From Paracoccaceae bacterium (GTDB taxonomy: Bacteria > Pseudomonadota > Alphaproteobacteria > Rhodobacterales > Rhodobacteraceae): 64,000 nt of DNA. Within the stretch, counting starts at the first letter, position 1; the number at the start of each line of letters is the position of its first letter. Below are positions 35,385 to 43,427 of the stretch, piece after piece. The stretch spans positions 24,833 through 88,832 of the forward strand of contig JACSRN010000011.1 in NCBI GenBank assembly GCA_014879735.1, written 5' to 3'. The notes beneath the pieces were generated by a model that did not search any database, had not been told where the DNA came from, and saw only the letters and a program-made list of their open reading frames with translations. Both the position numbers and the translations under genes were made by a program.

Positions 35385-36307
35385 GCCAGCGCGGCCCTTA
35401 CCCGCGGATCCATCACGGCCTGAAGGATATCGCCCAGCAGCGTTCCCAGCATGACCGCCATGGCCAGCATCAGAAGGCAGGCCTGCACCACCGGGTAGTC
35501 ATGCTGGCTCAGCGACTTGATCAGCAGCGTGCCGAGTCCGGGCCGGGCGAAGACCACCTCGACCGTGACCGCGCCACCCAGGATCCAGCCGATGCGCAGG
35601 GCAAGGATCGTCACCACCGGGATCAGTGCATGGCGCAGGACATGGCCGAGCTGGATGCGCAGCGGCGACAGGCCCTTGGCGTGCAGCAGCGTCACGAAAT
35701 CCCGCCCCGAGGCTTCGATCATCGACACCCGGGTGATGCGGGCAACCAGCGCCGTGCCGCCCAGCCCGATGGTCAGGACCGGCAGCACCAGCGCGGTCCA
35801 GCTGCGCGCGCCCGACACCGGCAGCCAGCCCAGCCATACCGAGAAGACCAGCATCAGGATCAGCCCCAGCCAGAAGCTGGGCATGGTGGAGCCAAGAAGC
35901 ACCCCCCCCATGATCGCCCGGTCAGGCCAGCGGTCGCGGTTCAGCGCGGCGATGACACCAAGCCCCACCCCCGCCACGGTGGAGAACAGCAGCGCCAGCC
36001 CGCCAAGCGCCAGCGAATGCGGCAGCGCCTGGGCAATCAGGTCGGCCACCGGGCGGCGGGCGACAATGGCCGTGCCAAGATCGCCCCGCAGGACATTCGA
36101 CAGCCAGATGCCGTATTGCACCGGCAGCGGCCGGTCCAGGCCGTAGCGCACCTCCATCTCGGCGCGCGCTTCCGGCGAAGATCCGATCTTCAGCAGATTG
36201 TCGATCGGATCGCCGGGTATGAAGTGGAGGATCGAGAAGATCACCACCGAGACGGCCAGAAATACCGGCACCAGCATCAGGATCCTGCGGACCAGATAGG
36301 CGATCAT
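35381..36307 (-). CDS. Dipeptide ABC transporter permease (DppB-like)
   Basis: About 308 residues. MIAYLVRRILMLVPVFLAVS is the usual first helix, FIPGDPIDN the conserved periplasmic motif, and DFVTLLHAKGLSPLRIQLGHVLRHAL the EAA loop. An upstream frame extension to 36391 is rejected because the family starts at ATG 36307. It lies about 43 bases after the binding-protein stop. Confidence 0.92.
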   Translation of the reverse strand: MIAYLVRRILMLVPVFLAVSVVIFSILHFIPGDPIDNLLKIGSSPEARAEMEVRYGLDRPLPVQYGIWLSNVLRGDLGTAIVARRPVADLIAQALPHSLALGGLALLFSTVAGVGLGVIAALNRDRWPDRAIMGGVLLGSTMPSFWLGLILMLVFSVWLGWLPVSGARSWTALVLPVLTIGLGGTALVARITRVSMIEASGRDFVTLLHAKGLSPLRIQLGHVLRHALIPVVTILALRIGWILGGAVTVEVVFARPGLGTLLIKSLSQHDYPVVQACLLMLAMAVMLGTLLGDILQAVMDPRVRAALA

Positions 36308-36350
36308 GCCGATGCTCCCGCCGCTGTCGATGCCGGTGCCGGTGCCACGA

Positions 36351-37934
36351 CTATTCCTTGACCTCCAGATCCAGGAAGGCGGCCGCGCCAAAGGCCGGGG
36401 CGTCTATGGCCGGCGGCATGGCCAGGCGGTCGGCGTTATAGGCCATCACCTGCAGCGGCTGATAGATCGGGGCCATCGGGAACTGGGTCAGCACATATTC
36501 GTGGTAGGCGGTGAAATTCGCTACCCGCTCGTCCGAGTTCTTCGCGCCGGTCATCGCAGCGGTGCGCAATTCTTCCGCCTTCGGATCGTTGAACATCGAG
36601 ACATTGGGATAGCCCAGCCTGTCGCCGCCGAAGAACCAGTCGACGATATCGGCATTGTCCCAGTTGTAGGACCGCACCGCCAGTTGCTGCTCGCCCGTCT
36701 TGTACTGGTCGCGGATCATCGAACTGTCGAAAGTGGTAATCTCGGCCTCGATCCCCACCGCCTTCAGCTGGGCTTGCACCACCTCGGTCAGCCGGCGGAA
36801 GATGCTGTCGCTTTGCGTCCACAGGCTGACCTTCAGCGGCTGGCCGTCCTTCAGGCGCACGCCATCAGGGCCCATGGTCCAGCCCGCCTCGTCCAGCAGG
36901 GCATTGGCGCGGGCCGGGTCATAGGCAATCCTCGCGCTTTCGGCGACATGGCTTTCCGGCAGGGCCGAGATGAGGAAGGTGTCGGCCACCGCCCCCGCGC
37001 CGCCGAAGACGGCGGCAAGGATCTCATCCTGGTTGATGGCCTTTGCCGCAGCTTCGCGCAGCCGGATGTCGTCGAAAGGCGCCTTGGTCACATTGATCGG
37101 CATGTACCAGAGTTCCTGGCCGGGCAATGTCAGAATCGCGAGATTGGGCTCCTTCTCGACTTCGCCGATCAGATCGGCCGGCACCGAAAGCAGGAAATCC
37201 ACCCCGCCGGTCTTCAACTCCAGAAAGGCGGTCGAATCCTCGGGGATTTCGCGGAAGGTCAGCCGCGCCACCTTGGCCGGCCCATGGTTTGCCGCCTCTG
37301 CCGGGCCCCAGACATAGTCTTCGTTGCGCAGCAGGATCGTTTCCTGCCCGATGGTGAAGCTGTCCAGCCTGAAGGCCCCGGTTCCATAGACCTCGGTCAC
37401 GCCGTAGTTGTCGCCAAGGGCCACATAGGATTTCGGCTCGACGACGCCCATGAAGGTTGAGGACAGGTTGTAGAGCAGGTTCGGCTCGGGCCGCGACATG
37501 ACGAATCTGACGGTATGATCGTCCACCACCTCGACCGAGGCGATGGCCTCGGCCATATAGGCGTTCTCGCCCTGGGCGGCCTTGAACAGTTCGATCCAGG
37601 CCTTCACGGCCGCGGCGTTGAACGGCTCGCCGTTGTGGTAGGTCACGCCCTGCTTCAGCCTGAAGGTCCAGGACATGCCGTCGGGGGCCTCTTCCCAGCT
37701 TTCCGCCAGCCAGGGGCGATAGGACAGGTCGGCCGCCTGGCTGACCAGGCGATCGAAGATCAGCCCGGTCGCCGTGTTCAGCATCGTGGCCTTGATCGGG
37801 TTGTAGGTCGGGGCGCCCACCTCGTTCGTGGCCATCACGAAGACGGCCTCCTGGGCGGCCGCGGCCTGGGCAACCATAAGCGCGGCCAGGCTGACCGAGG
37901 CGGACAGCAGGGTCTTGCGGAAGGGGAAGGTCAT
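36351..37934 (-). CDS. Dipeptide-type ABC transporter binding protein (SBP_bac_5)
   Basis: A 527-residue periplasmic protein of the DppA/OppA family. The signal peptide ends VAQAAAAQ|EAVF. The DLSYRPWLAESWEEAPDGMS and FRLKQGVTYHNGEPFNAAAV segments are the standard family start, and NNAD-like DNADIVDWFFGGD occurs near the C-terminus. Ligand could be a peptide or another small zwitterion. It lies 25 bases after the RpiR gene and is probably transcribed with it. Confidence 0.92.
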   Translation of the reverse strand: MTFPFRKTLLSASVSLAALMVAQAAAAQEAVFVMATNEVGAPTYNPIKATMLNTATGLIFDRLVSQAADLSYRPWLAESWEEAPDGMSWTFRLKQGVTYHNGEPFNAAAVKAWIELFKAAQGENAYMAEAIASVEVVDDHTVRFVMSRPEPNLLYNLSSTFMGVVEPKSYVALGDNYGVTEVYGTGAFRLDSFTIGQETILLRNEDYVWGPAEAANHGPAKVARLTFREIPEDSTAFLELKTGGVDFLLSVPADLIGEVEKEPNLAILTLPGQELWYMPINVTKAPFDDIRLREAAAKAINQDEILAAVFGGAGAVADTFLISALPESHVAESARIAYDPARANALLDEAGWTMGPDGVRLKDGQPLKVSLWTQSDSIFRRLTEVVQAQLKAVGIEAEITTFDSSMIRDQYKTGEQQLAVRSYNWDNADIVDWFFGGDRLGYPNVSMFNDPKAEELRTAAMTGAKNSDERVANFTAYHEYVLTQFPMAPIYQPLQVMAYNADRLAMPPAIDAPAFGAAAFLDLEVKE

Positions 37935-37959
37935 GATGGTTCTCTCTGTTGGGTCGGGG

Positions 37960-38886
37960 TCAGGATCTGCCCGGGTTTCGTCCCGGGGCGGTATGTCCGA
38001 TGAAATCGCCGTAAAGCGCCGAGACGCGGGCCATGCGATCCTCCACCTCGGCGCCCAGTTCCCGGAAGACGCCGTTGACCATCAGCCCGATCAGCGAAGA
38101 CATGGCGCTGGTCGTGTCCCAGAAATGATTGAGCTCGGTCGGGACCGCGAACAGCTCCGTCACCGCGCCGGGCGCCCAGTCGCAATAGGGATCGGTGATC
38201 AGGGTCACGGGAATGCCTTCGTCCCGGGCGGCCAGGGCCAGATCCCGCGTCAGTCGCGAATAGCGGCGGCCGTCGACCAGCACCAGCGTGGTCTCTTCGG
38301 GATTTGACAGCAGGACCTCGGCGAAATGGCCGCCGGCTACATCGGCCAGATGCACGCCGGCACGCAGATACTGCAGGTTGTGCACCAGTTCGGCGGCATG
38401 GCCGCGCTCGGTCTGGAAGCCGGCGACCCAGACCATGCGGCGGTGCGACAGCCGCTGCACCGCCGCCTCGAAGGCCGGCGTCGCGGCAAGTTCATAGACG
38501 GCGACCAGCGCCGCGATCTCCAGCTCCAGCGCGCGGGACAGCTCCAGCCTGCCCTGCCGGCTGCGACGATGGAAGTCCCGCAGCCGGTCGCCGATCAGCC
38601 AGGCCTTCTGGCCCAGATCGACCTGCAGGCTGGATTTCAGATCCTTGAGGTGCCGGTAGCCGATGGTACGGCAGAACCTGCCGACCGAAGCCTCAGAGAC
38701 GCCGACCTTCGCAGCCACCGTCGCAGCCGTCTCGAACGGCAACGAGGACAGGTTTGTCAGAAGGTAATGCGCCAGCGCGCGTTCGCCCGGGGTGCCGCCT
38801 TCGGCCGCCGCAGCCAGCCTTTGCCGCAGATCGCCCGGCACGGCATCGCGCGCATCCTCCGATCCGCCGGCTTCGACCCGATCCAA
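37960..38886 (-). CDS. MurR/RpiR-family transcriptional regulator
   Basis: A 308-residue regulator. The N-terminal RpiR helix-turn-helix (ETAATVAAKVGVSEASVGRFCRTIGY, about residues 50-80) is followed by a SIS effector domain (MVWVAGFQTERGHAAELVHNL). The likely start is a TTG at 38886, eight bases behind GGGAGG; no suitable ATG was seen. It heads the peptide-importer operon and diverges from the racemase-acyltransferase pair, so it probably controls both. RpiR proteins usually sense sugar phosphates, but a peptide or amino-acid derived ligand is equally possible here. Confidence 0.9.
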   Translation of the reverse strand: MDRVEAGGSEDARDAVPGDLRQRLAAAAEGGTPGERALAHYLLTNLSSLPFETAATVAAKVGVSEASVGRFCRTIGYRHLKDLKSSLQVDLGQKAWLIGDRLRDFHRRSRQGRLELSRALELEIAALVAVYELAATPAFEAAVQRLSHRRMVWVAGFQTERGHAAELVHNLQYLRAGVHLADVAGGHFAEVLLSNPEETTLVLVDGRRYSRLTRDLALAARDEGIPVTLITDPYCDWAPGAVTELFAVPTELNHFWDTTSAMSSLIGLMVNGVFRELGAEVEDRMARVSALYGDFIGHTAPGRNPGRS

Positions 38887-39009
38887 TCGCCCGCCCTCCC
38901 CTGATCGGAACAGCGTGTCAGAAATCTTTCATCTGGTCAATGTTGCAAGTAAGCTGATATTCTTGACTCAGGCACCCACCCCGCGGCTGCCATCCACCGG
39001 AGAACCGCG
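38887..39009. promoter_or_regulatory. Divergent promoter region of RpiR and racemase operons
   Basis: A 123-base region with a small symmetric element GAAATCTTTC (38921-38930, arms GAAA/TTTC), the kind of TTTC/GAAA-rich site reported for RpiR-type regulators. TAAGCT (38951-38956) may serve as a plus-strand -10. The assignment is tentative. Confidence 0.35.
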
Positions 39010-40143
39010 ATGCCCGATCCCGCACCGACCCGTGCCCCGCTGCGCATCGACGGGGCAACCTTGCGGCTGGTACGCCTGCCGCTGGTGACACCCTTCACCA
39101 TCGCAACCGGCACCATGACCGAGAAGGTCTTTCCCCTGCTGACATTGCGGGCCGACGGGCTGGAGGGCCATGCCGAAGGCGTGATGGATCCCTTGCCCGA
39201 CTATCTGGAGGAAACCGTGGCGGGGGCGATGGATCTGCTGGACAAGGTGCTGCTGCCACAGCTGCTGGGCGAGAGTTTCGCGCATCCCGAATCGTTGGCC
39301 CGCCGGCTGGCACCCTGGCGCGGCAATTACATGGCCCGTGCCACGGTCGAGATGGCGTTCTGGGATCTCTGGGCAAAGTCGCTGAACCTGCCGCTGCAAA
39401 CCGTGCTGGGCGGAGAGGGCGCCGCCGTCGACGTTGGCGTCTCGCTGGGCATCGGCCCGGTTGCGGACACGCTCGACCGGATTGCCGCGCATCTGGCCCA
39501 GGGCTACAGGCGCATCAAGCTGAAGGTCAGGCCCGGCCATGACATCGCGCTGCTGCAGGCCGCCCGCCGGGAATTTCCCGATGCGCATCTGACCGTGGAT
39601 GCGAACTGCTGCTACACCCTTGCCGATGCCGGCCTGATTGCCCGGATGGACGATTTCGGGCTGGACTATATCGAACAGCCGCTGGGCTGGGATGACATTC
39701 ACGACCATGCCGTGCTGCAATCGCGCATCCGCACGCCGATCTGCCTGGACGAATGCATCCGCACCGCAGAGCACGCCCGCAAGGCGCTGCAGACCGATGC
39801 GGCGCGGGTCGTCAACATCAAGGTCGGCCGATCGGGCGGCCATGCCGAGGCACGCCGGATCCACGACCTTTGCGCTGCCTTTCAGGTTCCGGTCTGGTGC
39901 GGCGGCATGCTCGAATCCGGCATCGGCCGGGCGCATAACATTCACCTCTCCACCCTGCCGAACTTCACCAAACCCGGCGACACCTCCTCGGCCAGCCGCT
40001 ACTTCACCCGCGACATCGTCGAGGAGCGGCTGGAAACCTCGGACGGCCGGATGCCGGTGCCCAAGGGTCCCGGCATCGGCGTGACGCTCGACCTCGACTA
40101 TCTCGCCTCGGCCACGCTTGCGACCCGGGACTTTCGGGCATGA
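39010..40143 (+). CDS. N-succinylamino-acid racemase / o-succinylbenzoate synthase-type enolase-superfamily enzyme
   Basis: A 377-residue member of the MenC/NSAR group. The catalytic set is complete: KxK (RIKLKVRPG, second lysine as base), metal ligands Asp (TVDANCCYTLADA), Glu (YIEQPLGWDD) and Asp (CLDECIRTAEHARKAL), and the opposite lysine in NIKVGRSGG. WCGGMLESGIGRAHNI is characteristic of NSAR/OSBS. No menaquinone genes are nearby; instead a GNAT acyltransferase gene overlaps its stop, the arrangement known for the pathway that turns D-amino acids into L-forms through N-succinyl derivatives. NSAR function is therefore favoured, by context. The start has a GGAGA site. Confidence 0.88.
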   Translation: MPDPAPTRAPLRIDGATLRLVRLPLVTPFTIATGTMTEKVFPLLTLRADGLEGHAEGVMDPLPDYLEETVAGAMDLLDKVLLPQLLGESFAHPESLARRLAPWRGNYMARATVEMAFWDLWAKSLNLPLQTVLGGEGAAVDVGVSLGIGPVADTLDRIAAHLAQGYRRIKLKVRPGHDIALLQAARREFPDAHLTVDANCCYTLADAGLIARMDDFGLDYIEQPLGWDDIHDHAVLQSRIRTPICLDECIRTAEHARKALQTDAARVVNIKVGRSGGHAEARRIHDLCAAFQVPVWCGGMLESGIGRAHNIHLSTLPNFTKPGDTSSASRYFTRDIVEERLETSDGRMPVPKGPGIGVTLDLDYLASATLATRDFRA

Positions 40144-40850
40144 CCGACATCGTCCTCCGCGATCTGTCGTCGATGGCCGAACTCCGCCTGGCCGAAACCC
40201 TGCAGCGCGCGGTCTGGGGTAAGGGCGATCTGCCCGATCCGGCCGATCTGATGCTGGTGATTCAGGCCGAGGGCGGCCTGGTCGGCGGCGCCTTCGTCGA
40301 GGGCCGGATGCTGGGCTATATCTTCGGTTTCCCCACGCGCGACCCACGGGTGCAGCATTCCCATCGTCTTGCCGTGCTGCCACGGGCGCGCGGTCTGGGC
40401 CTTGGCCTGCGGCTCAAGCGCTACCAGCGCGACTGGTGCCTTGCGCGTGGCATCGCCACCGTCCGCTGGACCTTCGACCCGCTGCGCGCGCTGAACGCGA
40501 CGCTGAACCTTCACCGGCTCGGCGCCACCTCGGCCACCTATCTGCCCGACTATTATGGCGAGATGGCGGGAATCAACCATGGCCTGGCATCGGACCGGCT
40601 GCTGGTCGACTGGGAACTGGTCGCGCCGCAGGTGGCAGCGCTGGCGGCGGGCATGCCGCGGCCACTCGTCGCGACGGAACCGCTGCCCGTCGCCCTGCCC
40701 GAGGATGTGGGAAAACTGACCCTGGCAGATCCGGCCGGCGCGGCTGCCCTGCGGTTGCAGTTGCGCGGGGCGATGCAGGCCGCCCTGGATCGCGGCCGCA
40801 GGATTGTCGATTTCGACCGGAAGGCCCGCGTCTATCTCGTGGCGGCCTGA
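40140..40850 (+). CDS. GNAT-superfamily acyltransferase, probable amino-acid N-succinyltransferase
   Basis: About 236 residues related to the COG3375-type predicted acetyltransferases found next to NSAR genes. GAFVEGRMLGYIFGFPT and HSHRLAVLPRARGLGLGLRLKRYQR form the GNAT beta-strand and acyl-CoA pyrophosphate loop. ATVRWTFDPLRALNATLNLHRLG is a conserved block of this subgroup. In the described Bacillus/Geobacillus pathway this enzyme succinylates a D-amino acid before racemisation. The four-base overlap with the racemase supports a shared job here. No dedicated desuccinylase of the known type follows. Confidence 0.82.
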   Translation: MTDIVLRDLSSMAELRLAETLQRAVWGKGDLPDPADLMLVIQAEGGLVGGAFVEGRMLGYIFGFPTRDPRVQHSHRLAVLPRARGLGLGLRLKRYQRDWCLARGIATVRWTFDPLRALNATLNLHRLGATSATYLPDYYGEMAGINHGLASDRLLVDWELVAPQVAALAAGMPRPLVATEPLPVALPEDVGKLTLADPAGAAALRLQLRGAMQAALDRGRRIVDFDRKARVYLVAA

Positions 40851-40902
40851 CCGCCCACCGCGCCATCCCTTCCCCCAACCTTTCCATCGACAGATGTCGG
40901 CC

Positions 40903-40921
40903 ATTGGCATATATTGCCAAT
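40903..40921 (+). promoter_or_regulatory. Palindromic operator of the parDE operon
   Basis: ATTGGCATATATTGCCAAT is a perfect 7+5+7 inverted repeat centred 38 bases before the parD start and overlapping a CATATA-like -10. ParD antitoxins with a ribbon-helix-helix fold bind such repeats to repress their own operon. Confidence 0.65.
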
Positions 40922-40950
40922 TCATCGAAGATCCCGGCAGGAGACCACAG

Positions 40951-41211
40951 ATGGCCACCCGCAACGTCGTCCTGACCGAACCACAGTCGAAGCTGATCGA
41001 CGATCTGGTCGCATCCGGTCGCTTTCAGAATGCGTCCGAGGCGCTGCGGGCGGTATTGCGCCTTCTGGAGCGCGAAGAGGCCGAATTGCGCGACCTGCGC
41101 GCCCGCCTGACCCGGGGCATCCTTGAAGCCCGGGACGGCGCCTTTTCGCCCGGACCGGGCGAGGATGCCATTCGCCAGGCTTTCGCTGCGACGCCGAAAC
41201 AGCCGTCATGA
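40951..41211 (+). CDS. parD: ParD-type ribbon-helix-helix antitoxin
   Basis: An 86-residue antitoxin. The N-terminal NVVLTEPQSKLIDDLVASG and FQNASEALRAVLRLLEREE form the ribbon-helix-helix of the ParD/CC2985 family; the acidic and flexible C-terminus would wrap the toxin. The start at 40951 follows GGCAGGAGACC. It overlaps the toxin start by four bases, the usual arrangement ensuring antitoxin first. Confidence 0.92.
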   Translation: MATRNVVLTEPQSKLIDDLVASGRFQNASEALRAVLRLLEREEAELRDLRARLTRGILEARDGAFSPGPGEDAIRQAFAATPKQPS

Positions 41212-41552
41212 CGGCAAGGCCCTGGGTCCTGACGCAGCAAGCGCAGGCCGCGCTGCGCGATATTGCGGCCTGGACCGTCGAGACCTTCGGCCGGCGCCAG
41301 GCGGATGCCTATGCCGAGGATCTGATCGAGAAATGCCAGGCCCTTGCACAGGGCCAGGCCGCCTCGCGCGATTGCCGGCGCCTGGTCGATCCGGCCCTGC
41401 CGGAAGACCTCCGCTTTGCCCGCGCCGGGCAGCATTATGTCGTCTTCATCGATGCGCCGGACCGGATGATCGTGGTCGATTTCCTGCATATCCGCATGGA
41501 TCTGCCGGCGCGCCTTGCCGCCCTGGGCGACAATGGCCAGGACCGCGGCTGA
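41208..41552 (+). CDS. parE: ParE/RelE-family toxin
   Basis: A 114-residue RelE/ParE-superfamily toxin: LTQQAQAALRDIAAWTVETFG, the YAEDLIEKCQAL helix, and the C-terminal strands AGQHYVVFIDAPDRMIVVDFLHIRMD. ParE members poison DNA gyrase, while RelE members cut mRNA; pairing with a ParD antitoxin favours the former. Both genes look intact, so the module may stabilise this replicon or region. It ends 14 bases before the convergent nucleotidyltransferase stop. Confidence 0.92.
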   Translation: MTARPWVLTQQAQAALRDIAAWTVETFGRRQADAYAEDLIEKCQALAQGQAASRDCRRLVDPALPEDLRFARAGQHYVVFIDAPDRMIVVDFLHIRMDLPARLAALGDNGQDRG

Positions 41553-41566
41553 CACCGGCGCCGGGA

Positions 41567-42121
41567 TCAGCCGTCGGGAAGCGACAGATCCGCGGGCCGG
41601 TCGATGTCACGGCCCTCGGGTCTCGCCAGCGTGACCAGGCGATCAGCCGGCAATCCAGCCAGAAAGCGGCGCCCGCCGCTGTCGCCGCTGGCCGCGGACC
41701 GGGCCGCGGCATAATCCGCCCGGGCCAGCAGCAGCGGCGGCATCCGCTGGCCATCGCAGAGGCAGGCCCCCGACCCCGGCAACGCCAACAGCGCCCGAAA
41801 TGCCCGCAACGGCACGCAGGGCATGTCGCCCAGACAGATCATCAGCCGTTCGTCCTGCGCCGATGCCGCGTCGATGGCGGCATGGAACGACAAATCCAGC
41901 GCCCCACCCGCCGGCACGAAGCGCCGTTCGAACGCCGGGGGAAGGATATTGGCCACCGCCGGGGCCGAGACCACCGCCACCAGCCTGTCGGGGGCCAGGG
42001 CCATCAGGGTCGCGGCTGCATGCAGCACCAGCGGCCGGCCGGCAAAGGGCGCCAGCAGCTTGTCGTCGGGGCCGAACCGGCGCGACGCTCCGGCCGCCAG
42101 CAAGACCCCCAGCAGCGCCAT
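41567..42121 (-). CDS. MocA/MobA-like molybdenum cofactor nucleotidyltransferase
   Basis: About 184 residues. The N-terminal LLAAGASRRFGPDDKLL is the nucleotide-binding signature of the MobA/MocA family, and ICLGDMPCVPLRAF carries the metal-binding aspartate. Such enzymes add CMP or GMP to molybdopterin for oxidases of the xanthine dehydrogenase or aldehyde oxidase type. It follows the XdhC-family gene by one base, reinforcing a role in maturing a molybdenum hydroxylase. No such hydroxylase is encoded in this window. Confidence 0.85.
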   Translation of the reverse strand: MALLGVLLAAGASRRFGPDDKLLAPFAGRPLVLHAAATLMALAPDRLVAVVSAPAVANILPPAFERRFVPAGGALDLSFHAAIDAASAQDERLMICLGDMPCVPLRAFRALLALPGSGACLCDGQRMPPLLLARADYAAARSAASGDSGGRRFLAGLPADRLVTLARPEGRDIDRPADLSLPDG

Positions 42122-42122
42122 G

Positions 42123-43115
42123 TCAGCCGGCCACCGCCGCGGGCCAGCCGGCCTGCCGGCCGGCGGCCTCGGTGATCTCGGCCAATGCCGAAATCGCCAG
42201 GTCGCGGGCATTGCGGCTGGATCGGATCAGCCCGATCGGCCCCCGCAGCCGCGCAAGCGCGGTCTCCGGCACACCAAGTTCGGCAAGGCGGATCCGCCGC
42301 TTCTCCTGCGCCGCGCGGCTGCCCTGCGCGCCGATGTAGAAGGCCGGCGACTGCAGGACGGTGCGCAGGATCTCGGCCTCGTGGTCGTGGTCGTGATAGA
42401 ACAGCGTCACCGCCGTCATGGCATCGATTGCAGCCCATTTCGCATCGAACAGCCGGCCCAGCCGTTCGGCGCGGCAGCCATGGCCCGGCGCGGCGGCAAG
42501 TGTCGCATCGTCATGCGAGAGCAGCAGATGGTCCTGCTCCAGCGCGGCCACGAGGCCGGCGAACACCAGCGCCTCGGGCCCGGCCCCGAAGATGACGTGC
42601 CGAACCGGCGGCGCAAAGCCGATGGAAAACCCCGTGGCCGTCTGGCCGGTTGCCACCAGGGGCTGCAGCGACAACCGCCCCGCCGGGCACAGGTTCAACG
42701 CACAGGGTTGGCGCTGCAGGCGCATCCGTTCCAGATCTTCCAGCACCGCGGCATCGCGCAACAGAAACAGCGTCACAGTGATGGCACCGCCGCAGGGCAG
42801 ACGCAGGTCGATATAGGGCGAACCGGCGCCGTAGCGCAGAACGCGCATCCGTCCGTCGCGGCGCAGGTCTTCGGCCCGCAGGATGATGTCTGCCTCGATG
42901 CAGCCCGAGGTCAGCGCCCCGGCCCAGCCCCCGTCCGGGCCGATGACCATGGTTGCGCCAAGATCGCGGTAGGAGGGACCGGAAACGCCGGTCAGGATGG
43001 CGAAGACCGTGCCATCGCCCATCGCCCGCGCCGCCCGCCACGGATCGCGAAGCGCGGGGTGAAGCCCCGGTGCCGGCCTTTGCGGAAAACTGCAGGACGG
43101 GGGGGTGAGGGTCAC
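42123..43115 (-). CDS. XdhC/CoxI-family molybdenum enzyme maturation factor
   Basis: A 330-residue XdhC/CoxF-type protein. The N-terminal XdhC_CoxI domain has VFAILTGVSGPSYRDLGATMVI and ALTSGCIEADIILRAEDL. The C-terminal Rossmann domain has VRHVIFGAGPEALVFAGL and AFYIGAQGSRAAQEKRR. These proteins help insert sulfurated cofactor into xanthine dehydrogenase-like enzymes. The start is GTG (43115) behind GGAGG. Position next to a nucleoside/purine-type uptake operon suggests a purine oxidation link, inferred only. Confidence 0.88.
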   Translation of the reverse strand: MTLTPPSCSFPQRPAPGLHPALRDPWRAARAMGDGTVFAILTGVSGPSYRDLGATMVIGPDGGWAGALTSGCIEADIILRAEDLRRDGRMRVLRYGAGSPYIDLRLPCGGAITVTLFLLRDAAVLEDLERMRLQRQPCALNLCPAGRLSLQPLVATGQTATGFSIGFAPPVRHVIFGAGPEALVFAGLVAALEQDHLLLSHDDATLAAAPGHGCRAERLGRLFDAKWAAIDAMTAVTLFYHDHDHEAEILRTVLQSPAFYIGAQGSRAAQEKRRIRLAELGVPETALARLRGPIGLIRSSRNARDLAISALAEITEAAGRQAGWPAAVAG

Positions 43116-43427
43116 GTCGCGCCTCCGGCCTGTCTAGGGCATGCTCCGGCCGGCGATCCCGCATCCCCGCCCCATTCGACGACGGTCAGGCGCCCGTAGC
43201 AGACCCCGGCTGTTCGCAGCGGTCTGCGGTCCGGGGTTTCACCGCCGCATCGTCGCAGCCTAGCCGCCGACCCGAATTTGTCAACGATCCGAACGCCCTT
43301 GCGCCATGCCCGCCGAAGGCCGATCCGTGCCGGCGCGACCTTTCCCCCCGTCGCGCCGCAGGTCCCGGCCCCCGGGCACGAAGGCCGCCACGGCCAGGCG
43401 GCAGCGGCGGCCATCCCGGGGCACCCG
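43116..43427 (-). promoter_or_regulatory. Promoter and structured leader of the XdhC operon
   Basis: A gap of about 310 bases with no gene. On the minus strand TTGACA (43279-43284) and TAGGCT (43257-43262) are 16 bases apart, a good sigma-70 match. Downstream, the leader can fold into three nested helices: CGACGA/TCGTCG (43250-43255 with 43177-43182), CCCCGG/CCGGGG (43231-43236 with 43204-43209), and CGCAG/CTGCG (43224-43228 with 43215-43219). It may be a cis-acting RNA; I could not match it to a known riboswitch class. The outer 5' arm starts at or just before the predicted transcription start, which weakens the RNA reading. Confidence 0.45.

Noticed and set aside
39010..40143. MenC (o-succinylbenzoate synthase) for menaquinone biosynthesis
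   Set aside because: No men genes are nearby and the gene overlaps a GNAT acyltransferase gene in a peptide-uptake cluster; NSAR function fits better.
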